A DNA stretch of 64,000 nt from assembly GCF_040678635.1 (NCBI RefSeq), contig NZ_JBFATZ010000008.1:300197-364196 (forward strand), in the 5' to 3' direction. Below the pieces are notes generated by a model. That model was not told where the DNA came from. It made no database searches and worked only from the letters and a program-made list of their open reading frames with translations. Made by a program: the position numbers and the translations under genes. The stretch comes from Thermopolyspora sp040678635. Its GTDB lineage: Bacteria > Actinomycetota > Actinomycetes > Streptosporangiales > Streptosporangiaceae. Within the stretch, counting starts at the first letter, position 1; every line of letters begins with the position of its first letter. Positions 16,862 to 25,026 of the stretch are shown one piece after another.

Positions 16862-17482
16862 TCACGGCAGCATGCGGTGCCAGATGTCGATGCAGACGTC
16901 GCCGGCGTGCTTCAAGGCGTCCTCGCCGCCCTTGCCCGCCGAGGCGCGGTAGAAGTTGCGCTCGGTCATCCAGCACAACGCCCGCGCCACGTCCTCGGCC
17001 GCCCCCGGTCCCTCCGCGGGAAGCCCGGCGCTCAGCAGCACCCCGGTCATCGCGGTGACATAGCGCTCGACCGTCTCGGTCCACATGGCGCCGATCTCGG
17101 GGATCACCGCGCCGAGCTCCACCGCGGCTCGCATCACCACGCCGTGCTGGACCCAGTGGCGCTCGGTGTTGCGGACCGCGCGGACGATGCGCTCGGGCGG
17201 CTCGGTGCCGGTGTCGGCCGCGGTGAACGCGGCGTCGTTCGCGATCTGCTTCACCGTACGGCGGACCAGCGCGGTCAGCACGTCCTGTTTGGAGGCGAAG
17301 TAGAAGTAGAGGGCGTTGCGGGTGATCCCGGCGCCGCGCGCGATCGACTCGACGGTCATGCCGTCGAGCGTCTGGGTCTGGAGCTGCTCCTCGGCCGCGT
17401 CGAGGATGGCCTGTTCGCGCAGGTCGCCTTTGCGGGGCGCGTCCCGCCGGCGTCGGCGGCCACGTGCGTCTGCGCTCGTCAT
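16862..17482 (-). CDS. TetR-family transcriptional regulator
   Basis: 206 residues with a basic N-terminus (RGRRRRRDAPRKGD) and a clear TetR helix-turn-helix, DGMTVESIARGAGITRNALYFYFASKQDVL (about residues 40-70). The C-terminal ligand domain is the EthR-like type with WVQHGVVMRAAVELGAVIPEIGAMW. EthR relatives sense hydrophobic ligands. It lies upstream of, and in the same direction as, the reductase/SDR pair, 285 bp away, so autoregulation plus control of that pair is the simplest reading. Confidence 0.9.
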   Translation of the reverse strand: MTSADARGRRRRRDAPRKGDLREQAILDAAEEQLQTQTLDGMTVESIARGAGITRNALYFYFASKQDVLTALVRRTVKQIANDAAFTAADTGTEPPERIVRAVRNTERHWVQHGVVMRAAVELGAVIPEIGAMWTETVERYVTAMTGVLLSAGLPAEGPGAAEDVARALCWMTERNFYRASAGKGGEDALKHAGDVCIDIWHRMLP

Positions 17483-17597
17483 GCCACGGATGTTAGTGGG
17501 CGGATTCGGAAGCCGCGGCGGCGACCGGCCGCCGCTGGGGGATGCGCCCGCCGGTCCTGTGTGACCCCGGCGGGCGGCGCGTCGTACCGGGGCGGGT

Positions 17598-18530
17598 TCA
17601 AACCCGGGTCGGCATCGGATGGCCGACCCAGGTGACGGCGTCGGTCAGCGCGGCGACGATGTCGACGTCCCCGACACCGGCCTCGGCGTAGGCGCGGTGC
17701 AGGTTCGGCACCAGGCGCTCGGCGTCGGGCCACGCCGCGAACGGCCCGAGGTCGGCCGCCCGTGCCGCGGTCAGCGGGTCGGCCCCGCGCCGGATGCCCT
17801 CGGCCGCCGTTTCCTGGACGAAGCGGTAGTACGCCCGGTGCCGGGCGAGCACCTGGTCCAGCTCGGCGCCGTCGATGACCGGGCCGTGGCCGGGCACGAC
17901 GTACGCCGGGGCGAAGGAGGCCAGCCAGTCGAGGGAACGCAGCGCCCCCTCGACCGAGCCCATGAAGACCAGCGGGGTGATGCCGTGGAAGAGCAGGTCG
18001 CCGGTGAACAGCACGCCCTCGTCGGGCACCCACGCCACCACGTCGCCGGTGGTGTGGGCGGGGTGTCCGGGGTGCCGCAGCTCGACCGTCAGCCCGCCGG
18101 CGTCGACGAGGAGGGCGTCGGTGAGCGCGAGCTCGGGCACCCGGCGGGTCACGGCGCCCCAGTGCGGCACGGGATCCCACAGCGGCGGGCAGGCGTCGAA
18201 GACCGGATCGGTGCGCAGGTGCTCGCACATCAGCCGGTGGCCGATGAGGACGGCGTCCTCGGGGAGCAGCGAGTTGCCGTAGGTGTGGTCGCCGTGCGCG
18301 TGGGTGTTGACCGCCCAGCGCACCGGCCCGCCGCTCTCGCGGTCCACCGCGCCCAGGAAGGCCTGCGTACGCCGTTCGGTCGCGCAGGTGTCGACGATCA
18401 AAAGTCCGTCCCCGCCCGAGACGACGCCGGCGTTGTTCACCCACCAGGTGCCGTCCTCCTGGACCCAGGCCCAGACCCGATCGGTGACCCGCTCCAGCCG
18501 CGCGGGCGGCGGCCCGTCATCGCGCGTCAT
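17598..18530 (-). CDS. MBL-fold metallo-hydrolase
   Basis: 310 residues of metallo-beta-lactamase fold. The zinc motif HxHxDH is VNTHAHGDHTYGN (near residue 75), with further ligands in HPAHTTGDVVAW, LFTGDLLFHG and VVPGHGPVI. It begins at ATG 18530 behind GAGAGGAC and overlaps the stop of the truncated ligase gene by 4 bp (ATGA), so translation is coupled. The family includes lactonases, glyoxalase II and cyclase-like hydrolases; no specific substrate can be assigned. The helical C-terminal extension (from ARHRAYYRFVQ) is typical of the SoxH-like subgroup. Confidence 0.87.
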   Translation of the reverse strand: MTRDDGPPPARLERVTDRVWAWVQEDGTWWVNNAGVVSGGDGLLIVDTCATERRTQAFLGAVDRESGGPVRWAVNTHAHGDHTYGNSLLPEDAVLIGHRLMCEHLRTDPVFDACPPLWDPVPHWGAVTRRVPELALTDALLVDAGGLTVELRHPGHPAHTTGDVVAWVPDEGVLFTGDLLFHGITPLVFMGSVEGALRSLDWLASFAPAYVVPGHGPVIDGAELDQVLARHRAYYRFVQETAAEGIRRGADPLTAARAADLGPFAAWPDAERLVPNLHRAYAEAGVGDVDIVAALTDAVTWVGHPMPTRV

Positions 18531-19870
18531 GCTCCATGTCCTCTCCGTTCCTCTCTGTTCCCGGTACGTCTGGCGCGGGCGAGCGCCGCGTAATGGTCGA
18601 TGATCGCGGGGTCGGCGAGGCTGCCGGCGCCGACGGCGTCGTACACCCACCGCGCCGTGGCGGCCGGCAGCGGCGAACCGGTCGAGCCGATGAACCGGAC
18701 GCGCGACAGGTCGTGCCGCTCCCCTGGCCGCAGCCCTTGGGCGGCACACGCGCTGAGGTAGCCCGCGCTGACGCCGAAGTGGGTGAGCCGCCACCGCCGC
18801 GCCAACGCCCACTGCCGGTCCAGGTCGGGGTGGGTGGGGCTGCCGTCGTACAGGACGGCGGTCGCCCCGCCGAGCAGCGAGCAGACCACGATGTTCCACA
18901 TCATCCAGGCCGTGGAGGTGTACCAGTAGAAGACGTCGCCGGGCCGGACGTCGGCCTGCAGCAGCATGTTCTTGTACTGCTCGATCAGCATGCCGCCGTG
19001 GCCGTGCACGATTCCCTTGGGGATGCCCGTGGTCCCGGAGGAGAACAGGATCCACAGCGGATGGTCGAACGGCAGCGTCGCATACCGCGGCTCTTCCTCG
19101 CCGGCGACCACGTCGGTCCACGGGATCACCTCGCGGCCCTCCGGAGCGTCCGGGATCCGGCCGGGGCGCAGGTGATCGACCCAGACGCAGGTCCGCACGG
19201 TCGGCAGCCCGCCGAGGATCTCCAGCGCGGCGGCGGCCCGGTCGCGCCGCTTGCCGCCGAAGTGGTAGCCGTCGGCCGCGACCAGCACCCGGGGCCGGGT
19301 CTGGGCGAGCCGGTCGAGGGCGCCGCGCACGCCGAAGTCGGGCGCACACACCGTCCACACCGCGCCGACGGACGCGGCGGCCAGGAAGGCGACCACGGCG
19401 TGCTCGGTGTTCGGCAGGTACGCGGCGACGCGGTCACCGGGCTCGACGCCGAGGCGGCGCAGCGCGGCGGCCAGCGACGCGACCTGACGCCGCAGCTCGG
19501 CACCGGTCAGCCGGGCCGCTCCACCCTCCTCGGTGTACGCGGCCAGCGCCACGCGGTCGTCGTCGACGGCGGCCAGCAGGCGCTCGGCGAAGTTGACGCG
19601 CACCTCGGGGAACCAGACCGCCCCGGGCATCGTGTCGTCGGCCAGCGCCTGCTCGGCGGCGAGCCCCGCGGCGACGCCGAAGAACTCGGCGATATCGGCC
19701 CAGAACGTGCCCAGGTTTTCGATCGACCACCGCCACAGGTCGTCGTACCCGGCGAAGCGCCTGCCGTGCCTGGCCTCCAGCCAGGCCGTGAACCGCCCGA
19801 TCCAGGTGGCCGAGAGGTCCTCAGGCGGCGACCACAGCGGCACCGGGCCGTCCCCTGCGAGATCGGCCAT
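18527..19870 (-). pseudogene. truncated acetoacetate-CoA ligase
   Basis: 447 residues where about 650 are expected. The N-terminal two-thirds are well preserved: PLWSPPEDLSATWIGRFTAWLE, NTEHAVVAFLAAASVGAVWT, the AMP-binding loop ILFSSGTTGIPKGIVHGHGG (near 270) and YTSTAWMMWN. Homology stops after FIGSTGSPLPAATARWVYDAVG, just before the region that should supply the SGGTDI motif, the YRTGD segment and the catalytic C-terminal Lys. An unrelated 33-residue tail (SLADPAIIDHYAALARARR...) closes the frame on the MBL start. An internal deletion fusing two genes is the simplest explanation. It is probably inactive as a ligase, though adenylation-only activity cannot be ruled out. The start is 2 bp after the amidohydrolase stop. 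Confidence 0.75.
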
Positions 19871-19872
19871 GA

Positions 19873-20960
19873 TCACTGGGCCAGGTTGGCGAACGCGAGC
19901 GCGGTCACGTCGTCGAAACCCTCGGTCGGGGTGGCGGGGAAGCGTCCCCCTGCGGCGCGCACCCGTTCGAGCACCCGCGCGGCGGACTCGTCGGCCTCGG
20001 CCAGGAGCTTGGGCAGATCGTACCCGACCAGGACGCCGTCGCGCTTGACGAATTCGCCGTCGACCAGCACGTGGCGGACGTCCGCGGGGGTCGTCTGGTA
20101 GATCAGCGTGCCGGGTCCGTCGATGATCGGGTGCTGGGCGATCCCGGAGCCGCCCACGACCATGAGATCGGCCTTCTTCCCCACGGCGATGGTGCCGATC
20201 CGGTCGCCGAGGCCACAGGCCTCCGCGCCGTTCACCGTCACCCACTCCAGGGCGTCGAGCGCGGTGGCGGTGACCTTCTCGACGTCCTTGCCGGCCAGGT
20301 TGAGGTGCTCGGTCTCGGCCCAGCGCTTGAAGGCCAGGCCGAACCGCGCCTGGGTGATCAGGTCACCGCTGTTGAGCGAGATCACGTCGCAGGACAGCGT
20401 CGGCTCCACGCCGAACTCGGCGCACTTCTGAAAGACCGGCCGGCCCATGCCCATGTTGGTCCCGGTCTCGACCGAGATCGACACTTGCATCCGGCGTCGG
20501 CGAGCCGCCGCCACTGCTCGTCGCTGAGCGTGTTGCAGTGGATGTGCACCATGTCCGGGCCGAGCAGCCCGGCGTCCGCGATCTCGTCGAAACCGGACGG
20601 CATCTGCCACACGCACGCCATGTGCGTGGCGATCAGGGCGTTGTGCGCGCGGGCGACCTCGATCTCCGTACGCGTGTGGGAGAACGGGACCAGGCCGAGC
20701 TCGTTGAGGGCGACCCCGAGGGTCAGCCGGCTCGCCCCGCCGAAGTACGTCGCGGCGACGCGCTCGAAGTCCCGGACCCGCTCGGAATGGTCGGCGAAGT
20801 GCGGCGGCGCGAACGGGCTGCTCTCGAAGAAGCCGTAGCAGAACCTGGCCCGCACGCCGGAGTCCAGCAGCCCGGTGACCGCGGCGTCGGAGTGCTCGGG
20901 CGTGTTGTTGCAGTGCGAGAAGTCGAGGATCGTTTTGTCGCGGCGTCGATTTTCTTCGGA
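19873..20960 (-). pseudogene. amidohydrolase, N-terminally truncated and frameshifted
   Basis: A metal-dependent amidohydrolase (AtzB/S-adenosylhomocysteine-deaminase-like) in two frames. The upstream frame has LDFSHCNNTPEHSDAA (about 20930), VHIHCNTLSDEQWRRLADAG and runs to about 20490. The downstream frame continues with VSISVETGTNMGMGRPVF and contains LSCDVISLNSGD and AVGKKADLMVVGG. A one-base deletion near 20486 explains the switch. The first 120-150 residues, including the HxH metal motif, are missing, and the frame has no start near 20975 where the FG-GAP gene begins on the other strand. It lies directly upstream of the truncated ligase, so this whole minus-strand operon looks decayed. 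Confidence 0.8.
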
Positions 20961-20989
20961 GCGGCCGACGGCTGACCTACGCTCGCGAC

Positions 20990-22588
20990 ATGCGTGAGAA
21001 CACCCCGACAGCGGAGTCCACCACCCGGCCGAAGACGTCCCTGATCACGGGCGTAAGCGCCGCATTCGGCCGGGTGCCGGCGACCGCCACGCTCGACGCC
21101 GACCACACGGTGCTCGGGAGCGTACGCCGCGCGAAGGAACCCTCCGGGCGGGAAACGCCGCCTCTGTTATCCGCGGCGTTTTCGCGTGGGCCCGCCCGGC
21201 GCGTGGCGATCCCGGGCAGGCTCGCGCCGCTTCTGCTCGCCGCTGTGCTGACGGCCTGCTCGTCGCCGCCTTCGCCCTCGACCGGAGTCCCGGAAGGACC
21301 CCCGTCGTCGGCCGTGTCCTCGCCCTCCGCGTCGGCCGTCCCCTCCAAATCACCTGTACGGTCCCGCGACACCGCCCACGACTACAACCGGGACGGGCAC
21401 GCCGACCTGATCATCGGCGTACCCGAGGGCGAGGTGAACGGAAAGGAGGCCGGGCGGATCGAGGTGGTGTACGGCTCGCCCGGCGGCCCGGCCCCCGGAG
21501 AGCGGAAGACCATCGACCTCGGCTCGGCGGCGACCGGAGGCGCGCGATTCGGCGCGGCTCTGGCCGGCGGCGACTTCGACGAGGACGGCTACGCCGATCT
21601 GGCGGTGGCGGCGCCGGGCGGGGGCAGTGCTCCCGGTACGGTGGCCGTGTTCTTCGGCTCGGCGCAAGGTCTCTCCGACACGGCCGTCGTACTGCCCAGG
21701 CCACCGTCCGTCCAGGGATTCGGCCTCCGCCTGGCCGCCGGGGACTTCAACCGGGACGGCCGCCACGACCTGGCCGCGGCCGACTACTCCTCGCTGTGGG
21801 TGACGTACGGCGGGCCGAGGACGCGGGCGGGCCGCGTCACCTGGCACAACGTGCTGCGGGACACCGCCGCGATCGGCCCGATCGCCGTCGGCGACGTCAC
21901 CGGCGACGGCTACGCCGACCTCGCCGTCGTCTACTCCGTCGACGACCCCGCCGACGAGGGCACCGGGGTCGTGTACCGGGGCTCCCCCGACGGCCTGTCC
22001 GGCAGGATGGAGGGCACCTTCCCCGGCTGGGGCGTGGGCGATGTCGCGATCGCCGACTTCGACGGCGACGGGTTCGGCGACATCGCCGCAGGCAACTCCT
22101 TCGAGGACGCCGAGGAGACCACGGGCCAGATCTACCTCTCCCGTGGCTCGGCCACCCGGCTGCCGGAAGGCCCGGTGCACTTGACGATCAAGTCGCCCGG
22201 CATGCCCACGTACCCCGAGGACACCTCCGGCTTCGGCTCCGCGCTGGCGACCGGCGACGTGAACGGCGACGGGTACGCCGACATCGCCGTCGGCGCGGAC
22301 GGCGGGCAGCGTGGCACCGCCTTCGTCCTCTACGGCGGGCACAACGGCCTGTCCCCCCAGGGGGCCCGGGTGTTCGAGCCGAAGCCGCTCGGCGTGACCG
22401 ACGGCTCGGTGCAGGGGTTCGGCCTACAGGTGGCCGTGACCGACCTCAACGGCGACGGCGCCGCCGAGGTCGCCGTCACCACCCGTGCCCCGGATCGCGT
22501 CACCGTCCTGTCGCCGGGCAGGTCGAACGCCGAGGTCGATCTCAACCCGGGCAAGGAGGGCGAGCAGTTCGGTTATGTCCTGGGCTGA
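20990..22588 (+). CDS. secreted FG-GAP/integrin-alpha-like repeat lipoprotein
   Basis: Seven FG-GAP repeats with calcium-binding DxDxDG loops follow one another: DYNRDGHADLIIG, DFDEDGYADLAV, DFNRDGRHDLAA, DVTGDGYADLAV, DFDGDGFGDIAA, DVNGDGYADIAVG and DLNGDGAAEVAV. This predicts a seven-bladed beta-propeller on the cell surface. The frame opens at ATG 20990, but a lipoprotein signal (RLAPLLLAAVLTAC) lies near residues 77-90, so the real start may be GTG 21203; neither has a good ribosome site. A Ser/Pro linker separates the lipidated Cys from the propeller. Such proteins may bind ligands or other proteins at the surface; the exact role is unknown. Confidence 0.85.
   Translation: MRENTPTAESTTRPKTSLITGVSAAFGRVPATATLDADHTVLGSVRRAKEPSGRETPPLLSAAFSRGPARRVAIPGRLAPLLLAAVLTACSSPPSPSTGVPEGPPSSAVSSPSASAVPSKSPVRSRDTAHDYNRDGHADLIIGVPEGEVNGKEAGRIEVVYGSPGGPAPGERKTIDLGSAATGGARFGAALAGGDFDEDGYADLAVAAPGGGSAPGTVAVFFGSAQGLSDTAVVLPRPPSVQGFGLRLAAGDFNRDGRHDLAAADYSSLWVTYGGPRTRAGRVTWHNVLRDTAAIGPIAVGDVTGDGYADLAVVYSVDDPADEGTGVVYRGSPDGLSGRMEGTFPGWGVGDVAIADFDGDGFGDIAAGNSFEDAEETTGQIYLSRGSATRLPEGPVHLTIKSPGMPTYPEDTSGFGSALATGDVNGDGYADIAVGADGGQRGTAFVLYGGHNGLSPQGARVFEPKPLGVTDGSVQGFGLQVAVTDLNGDGAAEVAVTTRAPDRVTVLSPGRSNAEVDLNPGKEGEQFGYVLG
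21144..21199. repeat. interrupted inverted repeat near the FG-GAP gene start
   Basis: The left arm is an 18-base stretch, 21144-21161. The right arm is split into GCGGCGTTT (21173-21181) and CCCGCCCGG (21191-21199), which pair with the left arm around an asymmetric bulge. The transcript could fold into a strong hairpin ending just before the alternative GTG start at 21203. It could be a terminator or attenuator, or merely constrain which start is used. Confidence 0.4.
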
Positions 22589-22705
22589 CCGGGCGCGCCC
22601 CCAGCTCTCCGGCCCAGGACGCGTCCGCCGTGCTCATCGCGCAACTGTAGCCCCGAACGCGGCAGTACGGGCCGCGCCTGAGGCGACCGCCACGTGGTTC
22701 GGGCG

Positions 22706-23338
22706 TCAGGCACAGAGGTCGGTGAGGTCGAGCGGGCGGCCGGGGAGCGGGCCGGTCGCGCTCGCCCGCAGGCCGTCAAGCATGATCGCGACAGCCCGGT
22801 CGAAGGCGTCGATCTGCGGCTCGGTCTCGATCGGGGGGCGGCGTACCAGCAGCACGAGGAGAACGGCGATGTCGCCGACGCCGACGTCCCGGCGCATCGT
22901 TCCCTCCTCCTGCGCGGCTTCGACGATCCGGGCGAGTGCGGCCATCAGGTCGTTGCGGAGTCGTTGGCTCTTCGGGTCGGCCGGCAGGATGGCGTGGGCG
23001 CCGGTGGAGCTCCAGGCGAGCCGGAAGCTCAACTGGAGCTCGCGTGACCGGCTGATCAGGCGTTTCAGCGCGGCCCACGCCGTCGGCTCCTCCGCGATGG
23101 CCGCGTGGGCGTCCTCGATGACGCGCGAGAAGGTCTCCTGCGCGACGGCCAGGATGAGCGACTCCCGATCGGGGAAACGCCGGTAGAGCGTGCCGACGCC
23201 GACCCCGGCGACCCGCGCGATCTCCTCCATCGGCACACCGGGACCCTGGACGCCGAACATCTCGCGGGCGGCGACCAGGATCTGGTCGCGATTACGCCGT
23301 GCGTCCGCCCGCAGCCGGGTATTCGGGCCAGCAGCCAT
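22706..23338 (-). CDS. TetR-family regulator, divergent from the P450 (copy A)
   Basis: 210 residues with N-terminal TetR helix-turn-helix VPMEEIARVAGVGVGTLYRRFPDRESLI (about residues 35-62). It is a close paralogue of the TetR at 34138-34821; long blocks are shared, such as RLRADARRNRDQIL and TMRRDVGVGDIAVLLVLL against TMRPDVGAGDIAVLLVLL. It diverges from the cytochrome P450 across 144 bp, the classic arrangement for a repressor of a monooxygenase. GACCGGAATT in that gap also occurs beside the second copy. Confidence 0.92.
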   Translation of the reverse strand: MAAGPNTRLRADARRNRDQILVAAREMFGVQGPGVPMEEIARVAGVGVGTLYRRFPDRESLILAVAQETFSRVIEDAHAAIAEEPTAWAALKRLISRSRELQLSFRLAWSSTGAHAILPADPKSQRLRNDLMAALARIVEAAQEEGTMRRDVGVGDIAVLLVLLVRRPPIETEPQIDAFDRAVAIMLDGLRASATGPLPGRPLDLTDLCA

Positions 23339-23482
23339 GTTGCTCCTTCTCCACCACCGACCGGAATTCTCCCATTGTCCGCTAGACGGGACGGAAGCTT
23401 TCTGGATTGGGTACGGTTAAACGGTAAGCGGAAGAAGTTCATCCGTATACGCACTGTCCCGTGCTGGAATCGGAAGGGAACC

Positions 23483-24760
23483 ATGACCGCGGACCACACC
23501 ACTGCGGGCTCGACCACTGCGGACCCCACCACTGCGGGCTCCACCACTGCGGACCCCACCACGACGCTGCCCATCGTCCGAAGCTGCCCCTACGCGCCGC
23601 CTGAGGAGCACCTCCGGCTCCGGAAGGACGCGCCGATCTCGCGGGTGACCCTGCCCAGCGGCATGAACGCGTGGGCGATCACCCGGTACGAGGACGTCCG
23701 CACCATGCTGACCGACCCTCGGTTCAGCTCCAACCGGCTCGCTCCGGGCTTCCCCTGGCTGGTCGAAAGGGCTCCCCAGGGCAACCACCCGCTCCGCCTG
23801 TCCTTGATCAGCATGGACCCGCCCGAGCACGGCCCGGCGCGTCGCGCGGTCGTCGGCGAGTTCACCATCCGGCGCCTGACCGCGCTGCGTCCCCGCATCC
23901 AGCAGGTCGTCGATGAGCACATCGACGCGATGCTCGCCGGGCCGCGTCCCGTCGATCTGGTCAAGGCGCTGTCCCTGCCGGTGCCGTCGCTGGTGATCTG
24001 CGAGCTGCTCGGCGTCCCCTACGCCGACCACGAGTTCTTCCAGGCGCTTTCGGCGCGGCTGCTGAACCGGACGGCCACGCAGCAGGCGCGGCTGGAGGCG
24101 GTCAAGGAACTCCTCGGCTACCTCGACCAACTGCTCAGGGTCAAGGAGAAGGAGCCGGCGGACGATCTGCTCAGCCGGCAGCTCGCCAAGTCGAACCGCG
24201 AGGACGTGCTGGGCCTGGCGTTCCTGCTGCTCATCGCCGGTCACGAGACCACGGCGAACATGATCTCCCTGGGGACCATGGCCCTGCTCGAACGGCCCGA
24301 CGACGTCCGCGCGATCATCGAGGATCCGTCGAAGACACCGATGGCCGTGGAGGAGCTGCTGCGGTACTTCACCATCGCCGAGTTCGCGACCTCCCGCGCC
24401 GCGGTCGCCGACGTCGAGCTCGGCGGCGTGCTGATCCGTGCCGGCGAGGGCGTGGTCACGTTGACGAACACGGCGAACCGGGATCCGGACGTGTTCGATC
24501 GGCCGGACGAGCTGGACATCGAGCGCGGCGCGCGCAACCACCTCGCGTTCGGCTACGGGCCGCATCAGTGCCTTGGGCAGAACCTCGCGCGGATGGAACT
24601 GGAGATCGTGTTCAACACGCTGTTCCGCCGGATTCCGGATCTGCGCCCGGCCGTGCCCCTGGACACGCTGCCGTTCAAGACCGACGCCAACATCTACGGC
24701 ATCCACGAGTTCCCGGTCACCTGGTCCGATCGGCCGGAGGGGCAGGCCGTACCCGCGTGA
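23483..24760 (+). CDS. cytochrome P450 monooxygenase
   Basis: A bacterial class I P450 of 425 residues. ATG 23483 follows CGGAAGGGAA. The I-helix reads LLIAGHETTANM with the Glu-Thr-Thr oxygen-activation set, the ExxR is EELLR, and the heme-thiolate loop is FGYGPHQCLGQNLARMELE with the axial Cys. The substrate-recognition N-terminal part is CYP105-like (RLSLISMDPPEHGPARRAV). The first 27 residues are a low-complexity leader TTAGSTTADP repeated twice, encoded by a 30-bp tandem repeat. Redox partners are not encoded nearby. A stub of a sister gene is present at 34866-34971. Confidence 0.93.
   Translation: MTADHTTAGSTTADPTTAGSTTADPTTTLPIVRSCPYAPPEEHLRLRKDAPISRVTLPSGMNAWAITRYEDVRTMLTDPRFSSNRLAPGFPWLVERAPQGNHPLRLSLISMDPPEHGPARRAVVGEFTIRRLTALRPRIQQVVDEHIDAMLAGPRPVDLVKALSLPVPSLVICELLGVPYADHEFFQALSARLLNRTATQQARLEAVKELLGYLDQLLRVKEKEPADDLLSRQLAKSNREDVLGLAFLLLIAGHETTANMISLGTMALLERPDDVRAIIEDPSKTPMAVEELLRYFTIAEFATSRAAVADVELGGVLIRAGEGVVTLTNTANRDPDVFDRPDELDIERGARNHLAFGYGPHQCLGQNLARMELEIVFNTLFRRIPDLRPAVPLDTLPFKTDANIYGIHEFPVTWSDRPEGQAVPA
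23498..23557 (+). repeat. two tandem copies of a 30-bp unit in the P450 leader
   Basis: Units 23498-23527 and 23528-23557 differ at a single base and each contains two ACCACTGCGG submotifs. They encode TTAGSTTADP twice at the extreme N-terminus of the P450, ahead of the conserved fold. Copy-number change by slippage would lengthen or shorten only this flexible leader. Confidence 0.8.
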
Positions 24761-24774
24761 CGCGCGCCCGACGC

Positions 24775-24798
24775 GGTTCCGCCGGAATCGGCGGAACC
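24775..24798 (+). terminator. stem-loop terminator after the P450
   Basis: GGTTCCGCC (24775-24783) and GGCGGAACC (24790-24798) form a perfect 9-bp stem with a 6-base loop, 15 bp past the P450 stop. No long T run follows, as is common in high-GC actinomycetes. Confidence 0.65.
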
Positions 24799-25026
24799 GT
24801 TCGTCGCGCGGTGGACGATATGACCGTTTTATACCTATTAGTCGGATTTGCCGGAAGCATCGGTACGAAATTGGGACGCCGAGGCGTGCGGCCATGAGTC
24901 GCCACCTGCGAAAAGGCCAAAGAATTACGTTTGGCGATTAGGCGAATAGTCGATTACGCCACTTTTCACTAGTTGTCGGTAACGCCATGATCGCTCCAGA
25001 GACCCTCACTCTAGGAGCGACCTCCC

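Noticed and set aside
17575..17625. GGGTTCAAACCCGGG resembles a tRNA T-loop and acceptor end
   Set aside because: It is the 3' end of the MBL-fold gene. No cloverleaf, anticodon stem or D-loop can be folded around it.
20990..22588. Possible adhesin or integrin function of the FG-GAP protein
   Set aside because: FG-GAP repeats alone do not define a ligand, so the function is left open.
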